Origin: Sclerurus mexicanus
Lineage: Eukaryota > Chordata > Aves > Passeriformes > Furnariidae
DNA: 64,000 nucleotides
Assembly (NCBI GenBank): GCA_013396755.1
Contig: VWZF01002957.1
Location: 804,169 to 868,168, forward strand
Direction of reading: 5' to 3'
The stretch's first letter is position 1. Each line of letters opens with the position of its first letter. Below the pieces are notes generated by a model that worked only from the letters and a program-made list of their open reading frames with translations, was not told the DNA's origin and ran no database searches. A program made the translations under genes and the position numbers. Positions 41,701 to 50,900 of this stretch are shown here, one piece after another.

Positions 41701-44700
41701 TGAATTAAATTACTTTCAGATGCAACTCTCTTTCTACCTATAGTTTAACAATAAGTATGCAGTGAGATAGATTTTTCCCAGCAAGTCTCTGACCTATGTT
41801 CCCTCTGTACCTAAAATCACATAGGAGTGTCTCAGGGCACGGCTGAACCTTGGGGCCTAAAAATCGTGTGGAAACCCTTTCTTTGACTCTGACCACCAGC
41901 CTATCATGGAAAAAATACCAAATCTGGGAGAGGCTTTGTCAACTCGGCCTCCACAGCGCAGAGGGGTAGCAGGAGGCCAAGGGTTTGTTTTCCTAATAAC
42001 ATAGGAACAGATGCACAAGAAAGATGATAGGAGAGCTCATTACCTTGCTAATGTGGAACTCCAGCCTTCTCATGTATCTTTCGACTGCTTTGATTTGCTG
42101 AAAGAAAGGAAAAGGCTGAGGGTGATGTACATTTAAATAAATCAGTAACACACTGACAGGCTAGCTCTGCTAGTCCCCATGAATCTGAGATACTCCTCCT
42201 TAAAACACACTGAACTATGAATTTGGAATCAGTTGTCAGCCTACTGCTGTTAAGCTGCTGGTGACAATGGAGCTCCCTGACTTCTGTATCTAATATATAT
42301 TTTTAAACAGAAAAGAGTTATCATTTAGTAGGATTTCTCTAGGTTTTTCCAATAAAAGGAAAGAGAGAGAGAAAGGGAAAGAGAGAGGGAAAGGGAAGAG
42401 AGAGGGACAGGGAAAGGAAGATAGAAAGTTTTTTTACTCTAAAAAATATTATCTTCAATACTTTGAAATCCTGTACTAAAGTTTATCAGGTTCTGCATTT
42501 CAAAATCCATTCTCATACTTAGCAAAGTAAACCCAAGCTTGGCATTTTGACTGAAAAAGTCAGACTTGTTCAGGAGATATTTTTGAAAGCTTTCCTTTTC
42601 TTTCACCCAAATTCTCCTGCAGGGAAAAGTACTTTCAGTTTTTCCTTTCTCAGAAATGGCAGAAGCAGGAACGAACTGGAGCTTGACCCAGCACCCATGC
42701 ACCCTGGTGTGCCCTTGCCAGCCCCCATCTCCCTGGAGCTGGCTGGGCAAAGTTGCACAAGGTAATGGATTTAATGGCTGTCAGCTGACAGAAATAGGAG
42801 GTCTCGCTCCTCCACTTTCTTCCTTCCCTGGCTAGGGTCTGCCTCTTTCCCTGTGCCCATTCCAGGGCCAGTCTGACCCAGCAGACCTCAGGAAAAAGGT
42901 TAATGGCTTTAAGTTTGATGCCAGGTTAGTGAGCACAGCTGGCTGGGGGAAGTGCTTGGCAATATCAGAGCGCCTGGGAAGAGAAGGGGAGTGGGACTCC
43001 TTCCTTTGAAAGTGCAAATTATCAGGTAACTTCTCCCTCAACAGTGATGGGATAGCTTGTAGATCTGTCTGAGAGAGGTTTCCCATGCCAGCTATGTACA
43101 TGGTATGGATACTAAGGCTTCCGTGGAAAATTAGTGTCAAAGGGAGTAACATACCTTATCTAAATCATACAGGACACCCTGCAACAGAAAACATGAAACT
43201 GTGATTAATTTTACAACACAACAGCACCACCAGAAAGTAATGTTTGTTAGTCAACAGAAATCACAAACAAGATCATGGCTAGAAGGGAAGAAGAGCATCA
43301 GTGCAAATTCCCTGTATCCCACTCCCATCCCCTGGCTGCTCCAGCACCTCAAGAAGGGCACTGTGCACCTACACAATGACAAAGCTTGACACATACCAGG
43401 CGTGAGTTTCTTTTCATGTCTTTTAACTGAGTAGTCAACTTATCCAGCTCTGTCTGGTGAACCTCCAGATACTCACTGCAAACACAAACCAGAGAAGAAT
43501 GCATGAGCTCTGCAGCACATACCGAGCTGGCTGATGACCATCCTAAAAGAAAATCTTCCCAACAAATGGCTTTCCTCACTGGATGTGTTTACAGACAAAA
43601 ACCCATTTACATTGATCTGTCTTAAAAGCAACTCCCTGCTGCCTTTTTGGGAATAAATAGGAGCCACTTATTTAAGTGAGTAAAAGAGCTTGGTGTTCTT
43701 TTTACACTAAAGAACCAGTTTCAAGTAAGTTAATCTGCGGTTTAGTTTATGGGCTGGTGCCTTCCAGTCACTGACCTTGTATCTGGCTAATAAAAGCCTT
43801 GTTATCATCTGGGATGTTATCTGAAAGGTGATACAAGCCTTTGATAGGACTCTAGGAAATTCAGGGGGCAAAAAAAAAAAAAAATCTAATGTTGAAATCA
43901 CAGACTTTGGGACCTTTACTTGAAATGTGAATGGAAACAGATTCTGCTGCCTGTTTTCCTGTTTCCCATACAAATATTTCAGATCCTAAATGTTACAATC
44001 CAGGCTTCAAGAGGTGTATGTTCCTCTCCTGTTAGGAAGGATCCCTTTTCTTGTGATATGCTTATCTAGGCTCTAAAACATCACAGAAAGCTTCAATCAA
44101 CAAGAAGGATAAAGTCTCTTACTCCAGACCACTCTTCAGGGCTCGGTAGACCTCTTCCATCCTTTTAGGCTGGGGCTCTTTGGGTGTGGTGCTGTTCTTG
44201 TGGCCCAAATTATGCATTTTCTTCACCTTTGCTTGGGGCTTCTTGAGCGCAGAGGAATTTTCAATAAAGGAGTTACACCTGCAAAATGAACATCAAATAG
44301 GAAGAAATCCCTATAAATCACAGAAATCTCAAATAAGTGTAGCTTAGAGAAGTCTTCTGATATTATCTCTGCCAGCAGAAAGGAATCTGATTCTGTGCCT
44401 GCCAGTTAAAGGACTGCATTTGTTTACAGGTTAAGAGTCTGAGTAGCCCAGGACGTGTGCTGTCTGCTTTAATGTGCCCATTGACTTCCCAAGAGACAAA
44501 TACTGCTCTGGAAATGACAGGCTGAGTCTGGGGCTCATCAGACATTTATTTCCCTGTCTCATACCCTGTCTGTCCTAACTCACATTGCTTACCCATAGGC
44601 GTGAGAGGGCTGAGCTACATCCAGCTGCTAAAAAGGAGCATAGATAATCTCAGCTGTTAAGCCTGGGGACTCCTAAGATTGGGACTTGGTTAAGGGCACT

Positions 44701-45602
44701 TCTGGAGGATAGTATCAGACCACTGGTCTTGAGTATGGACCATAGGTAGCTCTGTATGGCAAAGGGGGACAGTTTAGCTGCATATAGGTGCCTCTTCGGT
44801 GACTTTACTAGGGGGTAGGTCAGCACCTAACAACCATCACTGAGTTGAGCTGACTATGGGAGATGACCCTTTTCCTGCCATTCCTCCTCAATTGAGAGCA
44901 GGTGGTCTGGCACTGGGAGACTACAAAAGTTAAAATTAATTGTAAAGTAGCCTTTGAGGGCACAGGGATTGAATGATTTGGCAGGTGCTTGTCTCAGAGC
45001 TGTAAGTTCTGTCTAGCTAAAGGGTGGTGCATGTAAAATCTCCATAGCCAAGCTCAGGGAAACAGTGTTTTGAATTCACAGCAGCACAACAATGAGAAAA
45101 CTGTCTTATAGGTAGCAGTGGTCTTTAACTGGGGGCAGTGGGAAGTGTTTCATGCTCCTGCACATTTCACATGTTGAAGAGATCCCTGCATAAGTTAGTA
45201 AGTTAAAATGATTCTCCGAAATTCTCTCACAGCTCTGAGGCATGTGAGGAAGCCCTGCATTAATGGGAGAGATTTAAAGAGGTGGTTGGTAGTTCAGACA
45301 GAGGGGAACAGCTTAGTTATACAAACAATATAGAAAGACGTTTTAGCCTAGGACACTATTTGGCAAGGCAGAGAGAAAGAAGTCGTCTCACCTCCTTTCT
45401 GCCTTCAGCCCCTACACCCCAGGGCTCCCTTAGGGCCTGAGTTCTAAATTCCCCTTAGAGAACAAGGGCACTTGCCTGGACCGTCTTTCCTGAAGCCCGC
45501 TGAAGCCAGCAAAGGACTGGCTTCTAATAATCCCATTAGGACCTCCCGGGGAGAATGACTGTGATCCTATTGACATGATTTCAGGGAGTCTGGAAGATAT
45601 TC
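11630..45602 (-). CDS. RIPOR2: RIPOR2, RHO family-interacting cell polarization regulator 2 (22 coding exons)
   Basis: Twenty-two exons, read right to left from 45602 to 11630, join with matching phases at every junction. They give 1,067 residues from the ATG at 45574-45576; the human protein is about 1,068. RIPOR2 (FAM65B, PL48) binds RHOA and holds it inactive. It acts in T-cell and neutrophil polarity and myoblast differentiation, and at the base of hair-cell stereocilia, where mutations cause deafness. The N-terminal third (about 1-360) is the family domain, with helical segments such as QIKAVERYMRRLEFHISK. The middle (about 409-700) is Ser/acidic and disordered. The C-terminal third (about 757-1067) is a helical ARM/HEAT-like array ending in the family-typical ATAF. 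Possible 14-3-3 sites include RSQSF near 18-22. Introns are GT-AG except the first, which is GC-AG. Exons upstream of 45602 are likely but not identified. Confidence 0.97.
11731..13964 (-). other. RIPOR2 last intron, with a possible LTR insertion
   Basis: GT-AG intron of 2.2 kb. Its central part (about 12,150-12,880) differs in character from the rest and is listed separately as a possible LTR. I see nothing else. Confidence 0.7.
12150..12880 (+). mobile_element. Possible solo LTR of an endogenous retroelement
   Basis: The block has an organisation like an LTR: a C-rich body, a long pyrimidine run (12,756-12,802), then AATAAA at 12822-12827 and a short R/U5-like stretch after it, with no coding potential. 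The CTGTTGACTTTGGCATG segment after the hexamer resembles avian LTR ends I have seen. I could not fix TG/CA termini or a target-site duplication, so the limits are rough and the identity is uncertain. Confidence 0.35.
13965..14055 (-). CDS. RIPOR2: RIPOR2 exon 21 (residues 1005-1034)
   Basis: The acceptor is TTTCCAG and the donor CTTG/GTGAGT. The exon is 91 nt. It encodes ATESIKMLVTLCQSDNEEIR then KVASETLLSL, a textbook ARM repeat nearly identical to the mammalian one. Confidence 0.96.
14056..16125 (-). other. RIPOR2 intron 20
   Basis: A 2.1-kb GT-AG intron. Several open frames cross it on both strands (for example 14048-14578, - strand) but none shows conserved or repeated coding character. 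No repeat family was recognised. Confidence 0.6.
16126..16209 (-). CDS. RIPOR2: RIPOR2 exon 20 (residues 977-1004)
   Basis: The acceptor is TTTTCAG and the donor AAG/GTAAG. The exon is 84 nt, phase 0/0. It encodes ALIYYCEALTQPNLQLQKAA and then CLALRYLK, one ARM-type helical repeat. Confidence 0.96.
17639..17841 (-). CDS. RIPOR2: RIPOR2 exon 19 (residues 909-976)
   Basis: The acceptor is TTTTTAG and the donor AAG/GTAAG. The exon is 203 nt. It encodes SVVQVLQSVKDGKLQ, a divergent loop, then PPQQEVLRALALLLNENKNE and ENRHFREK, an ARM/HEAT-like unit. Confidence 0.95.
18890..19048 (-). CDS. RIPOR2: RIPOR2 exon 18 (residues 856-908)
   Basis: The acceptor is GCCTGCAG and the donor GAAG/GTAGAG. The exon is 159 nt. 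It encodes FRILVSQILDRTEPVLYSS, then ITVFQYYNYFASH and SYLLQLAKE, conserved helical repeat sequence. Confidence 0.95.
20062..20223 (-). CDS. RIPOR2: RIPOR2 exon 17 (residues 802-855)
   Basis: The acceptor is CCTCCAG and the donor ACAG/GTACTA. The exon is 162 nt. It encodes IPEFHKKLSLLAFWMKC, then GVYHTSADKMMKQLD, typical of the RIPOR C-terminal helical region. Confidence 0.95.
21130..21265 (-). CDS. RIPOR2: RIPOR2 exon 16 (residues 757-801)
   Basis: The acceptor is CTTCACCAG and the donor GATG/GTAAG. The exon is 136 nt. It encodes QIVFSSKTPFVTRDLLDKLS, the start of the helical repeat region, then a variable stretch. Confidence 0.95.
22695..22863 (-). CDS. RIPOR2: RIPOR2 exon 15 (residues 700-756)
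   Basis: The acceptor is CCCTCAG before TTACAGG and the donor CAG/GTACCA. The exon is 169 nt. It encodes YRTEHPEARGHLSEALTEDT, then LDITIVKHLQYCTQLIQ. A downstream AG (22837) is also in frame, but the conserved residues YRTEHPEA upstream of it show that 22863 is the true boundary; use of the second AG would drop nine residues. Confidence 0.94.
24501..24685 (-). CDS. RIPOR2: RIPOR2 exon 14 (residues 639-699)
   Basis: The acceptor is TTTGCAG and the donor AATAG/GTAAG. The exon is 185 nt. It encodes CKPAVSRSRSSSLSLTVESA, then ESFDFLNTSDFDDEDGGGV. The acidic run followed by glycines (GGGG before ADSVFSD) differs from the mammalian Glu-rich version and looks length-variable. Confidence 0.96.
27045..27118. 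repeat. Perfect 37-bp tandem duplication
   Basis: The unit beginning CAGGCTTTGATAAAAGATCC is present twice, head to tail, at 27045-27081 and 27082-27118, without a mismatch. It lies in the RIPOR2 intron about 200 bp past the exon 13 donor. Identity of the copies points to a recent event, a polymorphism or an assembly artefact. Confidence 0.95.
27316..28005 (-). CDS. RIPOR2: RIPOR2 exon 13, large disordered exon (residues 409-638)
   Basis: The acceptor is CTTTTCAG and the donor AAA/GTGAGT. The exon is 690 nt, phase 0/0, the longest coding exon of the gene. The first part is Ser/Pro/Thr-rich and low in order. The end carries conserved blocks: SELKPVELDTYEGNITKQLV, KRLTSAETP, ESEGYKSYLDGS, and LLLALEPHKEQYKEFQDL before DDILK. 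Confidence 0.97.
29333..29479 (-). CDS. RIPOR2: RIPOR2 exon 12, probable cassette exon (residues 360-408)
   Basis: The acceptor is GCTGAAG and the donor TAT/GTGAGT. The exon is 147 nt, phase 0/0, so skipping it keeps the frame. It encodes KWLHPLQDR, then LRRSRSFSDLPSLRL, a basic Ser-rich motif with RxxS sites. From memory, some mammalian isoforms join the flanking exons directly. The acceptor has a weak pyrimidine tract interrupted by purines, which suits an alternative exon. Confidence 0.9.
30012..30141 (-). CDS. RIPOR2: RIPOR2 exon 11 (residues 317-359)
   Basis: The acceptor is TCCATAG and the donor TTT/GTAAGC. The exon is 130 nt. It encodes PFDVEDLTPSTG, then ALQRRMSMYSQGTPETPTF, conserved and rich in potential phosphosites, ending FF. 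Confidence 0.96.
31105..31253 (-). CDS. RIPOR2: RIPOR2 exon 10 (residues 267-316)
   Basis: The acceptor is TTACAG and the donor TGGTA/GTAAGT. The exon is 149 nt. It encodes VTEVKGLATHILVGSVTCET, then QVVAVDINDLGTVKLNLEITW, the strongly conserved end of the C2-like module. The first GT (GGTAG) is not the donor: the reading frame requires TA to be included, giving Tyr with the next exon. Confidence 0.96.
31481..31770 (+). repeat. Probable ancient amniote interspersed repeat
   Basis: The segment starting AGAACAGCCATACTGGTTCA followed by GACCAAGG, and ending near CTTCCACAG with TCTACTGG, matches from memory a dispersed repeat common in turtles and crocodilians, at about the expected spacing of 280 nt between the two blocks. 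It is degenerate and sits in the intron between RIPOR2 exons 9 and 10. I do not know the family name with certainty. Confidence 0.45.
32614..32739 (-). CDS. RIPOR2: RIPOR2 exon 9 (residues 225-266)
   Basis: The acceptor is TTTTTTAG and the donor AAG/GTATGT. The exon is 126 nt, phase 0/0. It encodes IFMRYGRQRWKLKGKIEVNG and then FLPLIVGLISIK, the first strands of the C2-like module. Confidence 0.97.
33935..33978 (-). CDS. RIPOR2: RIPOR2 exon 8, 44 nt (residues 210-224)
   Basis: The acceptor is TTTCTCAG and the donor GAG/GTATGT. It encodes GLAGFARLCPGDQYE, a signature block of the RIPOR family that leads into a beta-rich C2-like segment. Confidence 0.96.
33979..37987 (-). other. RIPOR2 intron 7 (4.0 kb)
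   Basis: A long GT-AG intron with no exon-like segment apart from the flanking ones. It contains one copy of an 85-bp repeated segment (37571-37656) and T-rich runs (34668-34680). Confidence 0.6.
37571..37656 (+). repeat. Diverged direct repeat, copy 1
   Basis: This shares about 31 consecutive identical bases (core AAACAGCTGATGTCAAATTA) and further similarity to about 85 bp with 39728-39810, in the same orientation. It is intronic in RIPOR2. It may be either a local duplication or two members of a dispersed family. Confidence 0.8.
37988..38051 (-). CDS. RIPOR2: RIPOR2 exon 7 (residues 189-209)
   Basis: The acceptor is CAACACAG and the donor AAAG/GTAATT. The exon is 64 nt and ends in phase 1. 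It encodes NMCTIEAELENLLGEF and then CIKMK, ending the helical part of the N-terminal domain. Cys replaces the Ser usual in mammals in the FSIKMK motif. Confidence 0.95.
38987..39136 (-). CDS. RIPOR2: RIPOR2 exon 6 (residues 139-188)
   Basis: The acceptor is CACTAG and the donor GAG/GTATAT. The exon is 150 nt, phase 0/0. It encodes VDELYEAYCIQKRLCDGASK and then ARESLTEINRSYKEYTE, highly conserved helices of the family domain. Confidence 0.97.
39728..39810 (+). repeat. Diverged direct repeat, copy 2
   Basis: Partner of 37571-37656, 2.15 kb away. The two copies flank RIPOR2 exons 6 and 7. After the identical core, similarity continues through an ACATAATT(T)CCC..AGTCATCTT tail with several mismatches and small indels. 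Confidence 0.8.
42044..42097 (-). CDS. RIPOR2: RIPOR2 exon 5 (residues 121-138)
   Basis: The acceptor is TTTCAG and the donor AAG/GTAAT. The exon is 54 nt, phase 0/0, and encodes the conserved helix QIKAVERYMRRLEFHISK. Confidence 0.96.
42359..42423 (+). repeat. Purine-rich (GA/GGGA) low-complexity tract
   Basis: An uninterrupted run of A and G apart from one C, built of GAGA and GGGAAAGA blocks. In the RIPOR2 pre-mRNA it is a pyrimidine tract about 260 nt upstream of exon 5. Confidence 0.85.
43155..43178 (-). CDS. RIPOR2: RIPOR2 exon 4, 24-nt microexon (residues 113-120)
   Basis: The acceptor is GTTGCAG and the donor AAG/GTATGTT. The eight codons GVLYDLDK are phase 0 at both ends. They match the mammalian protein at this position, so the microexon is real although no ORF scan would call it. 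Confidence 0.93.
43397..43475 (-). CDS. RIPOR2: RIPOR2 exon 3 (residues 87-112)
   Basis: The acceptor is GTTTGCAG and the donor CTG/GTATGTG. The exon is 79 nt. EYLEVHQTELDKLTTQL followed by KRNSRL forms an amphipathic helix of the RIPOR N-terminal domain. Confidence 0.96.
44123..44278 (-). CDS. RIPOR2: RIPOR2 exon 2 (residues 35-86)
   Basis: The acceptor is ATTTTGCAG and the donor CTGGA/GTAAGAG. The exon is 156 nt, starting at codon position 3 and ending with two bases of a codon. It encodes CNSFIENSSALKKPQAK, a basic linker, and then RMEEVYRALKSGL, the first helix of the family domain. Confidence 0.96.
45476..45602 (-). CDS. RIPOR2: RIPOR2 coding exon 1 (residues 1-34)
   Basis: The acceptor is TTTTTCAG and the donor is TCCAG/GCAAGTG, a GC donor with an otherwise perfect consensus. 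The first in-frame ATG (45574-45576) gives MSIGSQSFSPGG, which aligns with the human start. Eight in-frame codons precede it (ISSRLPEI) and there is no stop within the exon, so an N-terminally extended isoform spliced from upstream is possible. RSQSFAGFS is a plausible 14-3-3 motif. Confidence 0.93.
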
Positions 45603-47077
45603 CTGAAAAAAACAACAGAAAGCAAGTCAGTGATGATGGAGGGTAGGAGGCAGGCGGTGAGCCTGGGAGAGCCTGGTGTCCATCAGTGATGGTAAGGGGT
45701 TACTGAACCCCACAAGGGGCTGCAAGCCAGGACATGAATCTGCATTGTCAAACCATCCCTGCTCAAAACCAAAATGGTTCTATTTTAACTTTTGACTTAC
45801 AGCCCAGGGTCTACTAAAAATATGCCAGAGACAAAGAGGGTCTGGATGTGGCACTAAAAACAACATGCTTCAGTATTATAATCCCAATGCAATCCCTGGT
45901 TTATGCCATGCCTGACATGCTTCACCCCCAGCCCCAGCGTCTCCATTTGTTACATCAGGGTGTCCTGGACACTGTTTTGGGAGCATGCAGTGCTCTTAGG
46001 GGGCATTCAGCATCACTGCTAAGTGTGATTATGTATAATAATAATAAGAAAAGAGGGTTCATTCATCATGAATCAAGTCCTGCAGCTACCCTTTGATCAC
46101 TGCTCGTTTTCCCTGTGACTGTTCCCACGTGGCTGCTGAAAAGGAAGATGCAGTGGGTGTATGCACAGCCATGATATGCCATGATGAGAGAGGGATGCTC
46201 TCCACCAGGAAAAGAGATGAGTAAACAAGCTCCAGGCACTGTATGCTCTGTATTTCATGTGTCCAGGGTGGGGCTCAGCTGGGAGGAGGCCCTTGCCCTG
46301 TGTGTGTGCTCATTTCCAATGCCCAGCTTGGCATCTGCACCAAAGTAAGGTGATTTCAATCCATCTGCAAATAAATAGCAAAGTGCTATGGTTCATGGCA
46401 GCTCCATCAGCTACTATGAGGGGAAAGAGGGATGCCTCCCTCTTCCCTTCCTCCTTAATCCACTGTTTTCCTTTTCTTCTGCCCTTCTGCTTTTGTGTTG
46501 CTCTGGCAAGAGGAATGGCCTCACTGATCTGTATGAGGGGTACCATGGCCAGCAGGGGCCATGCAACAGGGCAGGGAACAGGAGGGGAAGAGGGATGGTG
46601 GAGAGGAGGACACTGGTCAGTGGGCGCTGCCAGACATTGACTCTCTTATCCCACACGACCCATCCTCTCACTATCTCCATCCTTCCTGGGATGTCAGCAC
46701 GGCTGCTGATGCCATGGTGCTGTGAAATGGACTGAGAAACTAGGCCAGCTTAAAAATAACCTGACAGAAAATGAAAGAGAGGGGTTTTTTTATAGTTTTT
46801 TCTCCATCTATTTTAAAAGCTGGACCCAGCCTGCCCCATGGCCCCAGTTCATTTCACTCCAATAGCGAGCCCAAGGGATGAGCTTGGAGCCAAAGCAGGA
46901 GAGTGTGGCAGAGGCTAGACAGAGCTGATGTTCTGTGACCTATGTGGCCGAGGAGGTGACAGCGACTCTAAACCACCCTCTCATCCCCACAGATGAGTGC
47001 CCAAAAAAGCCACCACTTGTGAAGGCCACAAATTTGCAACATAAGCCTTCACAACTGAACATATTTATTAAAGATAG

Positions 47078-47968
47078 GTGGCAGAGCTACATGGTGCTCA
47101 TAAGGCAAGCACTCACTGCACAAAGCAAATACAGGGGGAAACATTGTGCACTGCCCAGTTATATTTAATATGTAGCGTTAAGCTGGGCAAACACTCTGAC
47201 GTGGCAGTAGGTGCTATGGCGAGCTGCTGCTTCTCTGTGGAGGGAACTGCATTGCCTGAGGAGCTGCTTTGTCAGGAATATTTCTGCAAGAGCTCTGCCA
47301 GAAACACTCCTTCCAGTTTCTGCATTGCCAGTGCTAGTGCTAATGAGATGTTTTCTCTATTGCACAACCAAAGGAGTACATATCTTTCTGTTTCAGAAGC
47401 GAGGGCTGCCCCCCTGACCGGTCAGCCTCAGAGATATCACCTGGGGTGCAGTCAAGGACAGTTTTCTCCTCCACGGTGGTCAGCAGATAACAGCATTCAT
47501 GTCCCTGGCCTAGCCTGGATACAGCCCATCCAGCACAGGGCTCAGTTTAACCACAGCAAGGATAAACCCTTGGGACACAGAAGTCCCTCTCAGGCAGACC
47601 AAGACCATAAGAACGTGTGCCTACCCATGAGTAGGAGAGACAGGGGAGAGGGTGGGAGCCAGAGAGGCACAGGAACAGCTGCTCCTCAGAAGCTCAGAAG
47701 AAACCACAGTGAGGATGCACTTTGGCTAACTCACAGAGGGATAAACATGCTGCAGCCACAGCTGGAGATACTTGAGTCTTTGGTCAATGGCCCTGCACTC
47801 AGCCCTAGCTCTGTAAGGCTCTCAGCACATCTCTGCAGGGTTGAGCTCTGCTCAGTCTTGCTCCTATCTGGCACAGCGCTTGCCAGAAGGCATTTTGCAG
47901 CTTCCAGGGTCAGCTCTCATATCCCTGTAGATAGCACACAGTGTCTCCCCCTGACAGCTCATGCTTAA
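47078..47968 (+). other. Unrecognised 296-codon ORF, probably not coding
   Basis: This is the longest open frame in the window apart from RIPOR2 exons. The predicted protein is rich in Ser, His, Gln and Cys, has no domain, signal peptide or membrane segment that I recognise, and no heptad or repeat pattern. The area is locally GC-richer, which lowers stop frequency. It lies antisense to the putative first RIPOR2 intron. It could be part of a noncoding RNA. Confidence 0.15.
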
Positions 47969-50900
47969 TAGCTCAAACTCCACAAAGAACCTGCTCCTGA
48001 GAGACACAGCAGAAATCACCTGATCACACTACTCTGCGGGTCTGTGCAGCAAGTTCCCTTTGGTTTTGCAAATGAGACAGGCTGCAATCTGTATGTTCCC
48101 ACGTACATACAAGGATTTGCATTAAAAGTCGGGTCTAGGAAGCCAAGGAGTAGAAAATCCCTTGCAAGTGTTCAGCACTTGCATCGCTTGAAAGGATGAT
48201 TAACACACACACCCTGCCAGCATCTGGAAACCTATGAGGGTAGAAACTAAACAACACTGACAGTCAGAGGAGATTTAACTGCATAAACATCAGCCATTCC
48301 TTAAAAACAAGAGGAATGAAACAACTTGAAGTTGGGTACTAATCATGACCGCATTGGCTATAAAGACAGAATTATTTTAGATTCAAAACTGTTGTCAAAA
48401 TTCTAATATCTTCTGCACGATGAGTCTCTTCTGTATTATTGAGAGCAGAAGGTGAAAGCATTTCACTCTGAACAAAATCTTAGTCCATGTGTGACTGTGA
48501 GCATACACAACTGAACTGTTTCAATTTTCCTTTGGGGAAACTTAAAAATAAATAATATTGGAAATGGAATGCACTTATTTATTTTCTTTATTTTGCTCAA
48601 GCACTCACATGGCTTTGCAAGGCTTAGTAGCTAAGACTTTCCTCAAGATACAAGAAAGAAGTGTGCAAGAAATGCCATTGAAATGCAAATTAAAGACCTG
48701 CCTGGAGCTACTTTTGCTTTGCTTTTGCATAAAATGGTCAGAACTAAGAGCCCAGATAGGCTTGTGGCCTCTCCCTATATATTATATATAATCTTGATGA
48801 ATAATGAATGTTTAATTTCTGTACAGAACAAAACTGAGATAAAAGGAGGCAACAGAGTCAGAACTGATGAAATCACCCAGTTCCAGTTATTTTCCATTGG
48901 TCAGGTTAGAGATTGACTCTATTGCACAAAAACAATCTGTCCTTAAGATTTAAACTTATATTGCTGACATCTTAGATACTTCCAACCACCCTTGCAAAAT
49001 TGCACTGACTCTGCCATGCAGCAGCAGCAGGCCCTTAGCCCAGATTCACATAGACAATGGCTGCATGTGGGCATAGCATTGATGGATTATTTATGATACC
49101 TACATTTAGCAAATACACTTGGAGTGATGAGTATCTGTCACATTGTTGTGATATACTTTGTTGAGGAGGATTTATTTTCCTGCCTCTTAAACCACTCACA
49201 GGCCTCTGTGCTATCAACTAAATAAACCTACCTCTGAATTTAATAATACAGCTGTATCCTGATTATATGCATGGATATAGTTCCTAGTGTAATTTCAATA
49301 AGGCTCAACCCACAAGGACTTACCCAGATCTCTTATTGACCTGACTGCTATCCCCACAGCTGAACAGTACTGAAGGATTTTGGTGCTATGCCAATGTAGT
49401 GATCAAGTTTCTAAGTCTACTTTTAGCAGATATGTGGTATAATGCTACTGTTTTCTACAGGACAAATTTTTCTCTCAATATAAAGCATGTTGCACATCTA
49501 AAATGGTATTAAATGCTTTTGAGATTCAAGATTCACTTCAGCAGTGGATGCAAGGAGTATGCTTACACTTTTAAATCTATATAGTTAATGAACCACAGAT
49601 GCTTCATTTTAAAAAGACATCAGCCTCCTTACTGCTAACAGAAGCATGCCCTGTGTAGAAGTATAATTAATGTAATTAGCACTGCCCGTGCTAAGTGCAT
49701 GGCAGTTGAATGATGAGGCCATCAGTGAGTCAAGGGATAAGGTGAAATCCTATCAGTTCTCCTCTGTCCTATTCTCTGACAGCTTGCAGCAGGGAACAGC
49801 AGATAATTGATGATGTCTCTGTCCCTGAGGAAATAAAAGTCCCCTCTCTCAGCTCTCCTTTCACTCTGGAAATAGGGAAACAGCTGAGCCTGCGCTAATT
49901 AGATGAGAAGGGACCATCAAGCCCATCACTTCCACAAAGTTGCCCTCTCTTCATCACCCTCAGCACAGACCTCTACCTCCCACAACGCTGAAATATTTGA
50001 TAAACAGTGTGGTCTTTGATTCAAGCTAAGAGAGGGGAAATTCAGTCAGAAACATATTTGCTAAATCTCGACTGACTTTCGTCCAGTCCCTTTTTGTTTG
50101 CTTCTTCCCCACGACCAATCTGGAGAAGGTATTTTTTGTTCACCACATGATGAGAGGAAGCTGGTTTTGCTAGGCAGGTGCTAGCAGCCACATAAAGCTG
50201 CAATACACCAGTGGTGATGGTGCTCTTGATTCCTCCTGCTCCCTCCCTCCCCACCCAGCTACAATTACAGGTTTGCTGTAGGGTGTCAGGGAGCTGTCTG
50301 AAGCTGAGGGTTCATGGAATAGAAGCTTCAAGGACATTTGGGGATTGTATACAACCCCTGATTAAACGAGAATGTGGGGAAGGTGTCAATGGCTGAAAGG
50401 ATCCTTGATAATCATTTTTTCCTATTTTCATCGTTCAAGATCTATTCTGGATCCAAGGATCCCTACCGTGAGATGGTATGTTGATTCTTCTGCTCATCTG
50501 TGGTCTGCAGGTTGTCTGTTAAAAATTGGTGGCAATTATTTAGGAAAAGGTAAACTGAAGGGGTCCACTAACTAATGTGAGTGGACAGTTACAGAAGTCA
50601 GCTGATTGTGTTTTGTATGCTAGGAATATTTCTTACCTGCAAACCTGGGGTATGTCTAACAAATGAGCTGATATCTTCCTGACTAGCAAAAGAAAAGAGT
50701 ATCTTCCTCTCTCATCTATGTCAAGGTCTATGTTCTGCTTATCAGGCTGGCTGGCTGCCCGACAAAGGTAAATACTTTTAAATATAATAAGATGACATTT
50801 AAGAGCATGCATTTTCTAAAGAATAACCCAAATGAGGGGAAAAAACTGATTATACCCTAGAAGTCACGTACTCCTCTCAGTCAGTCAATTCTTCTACTTT

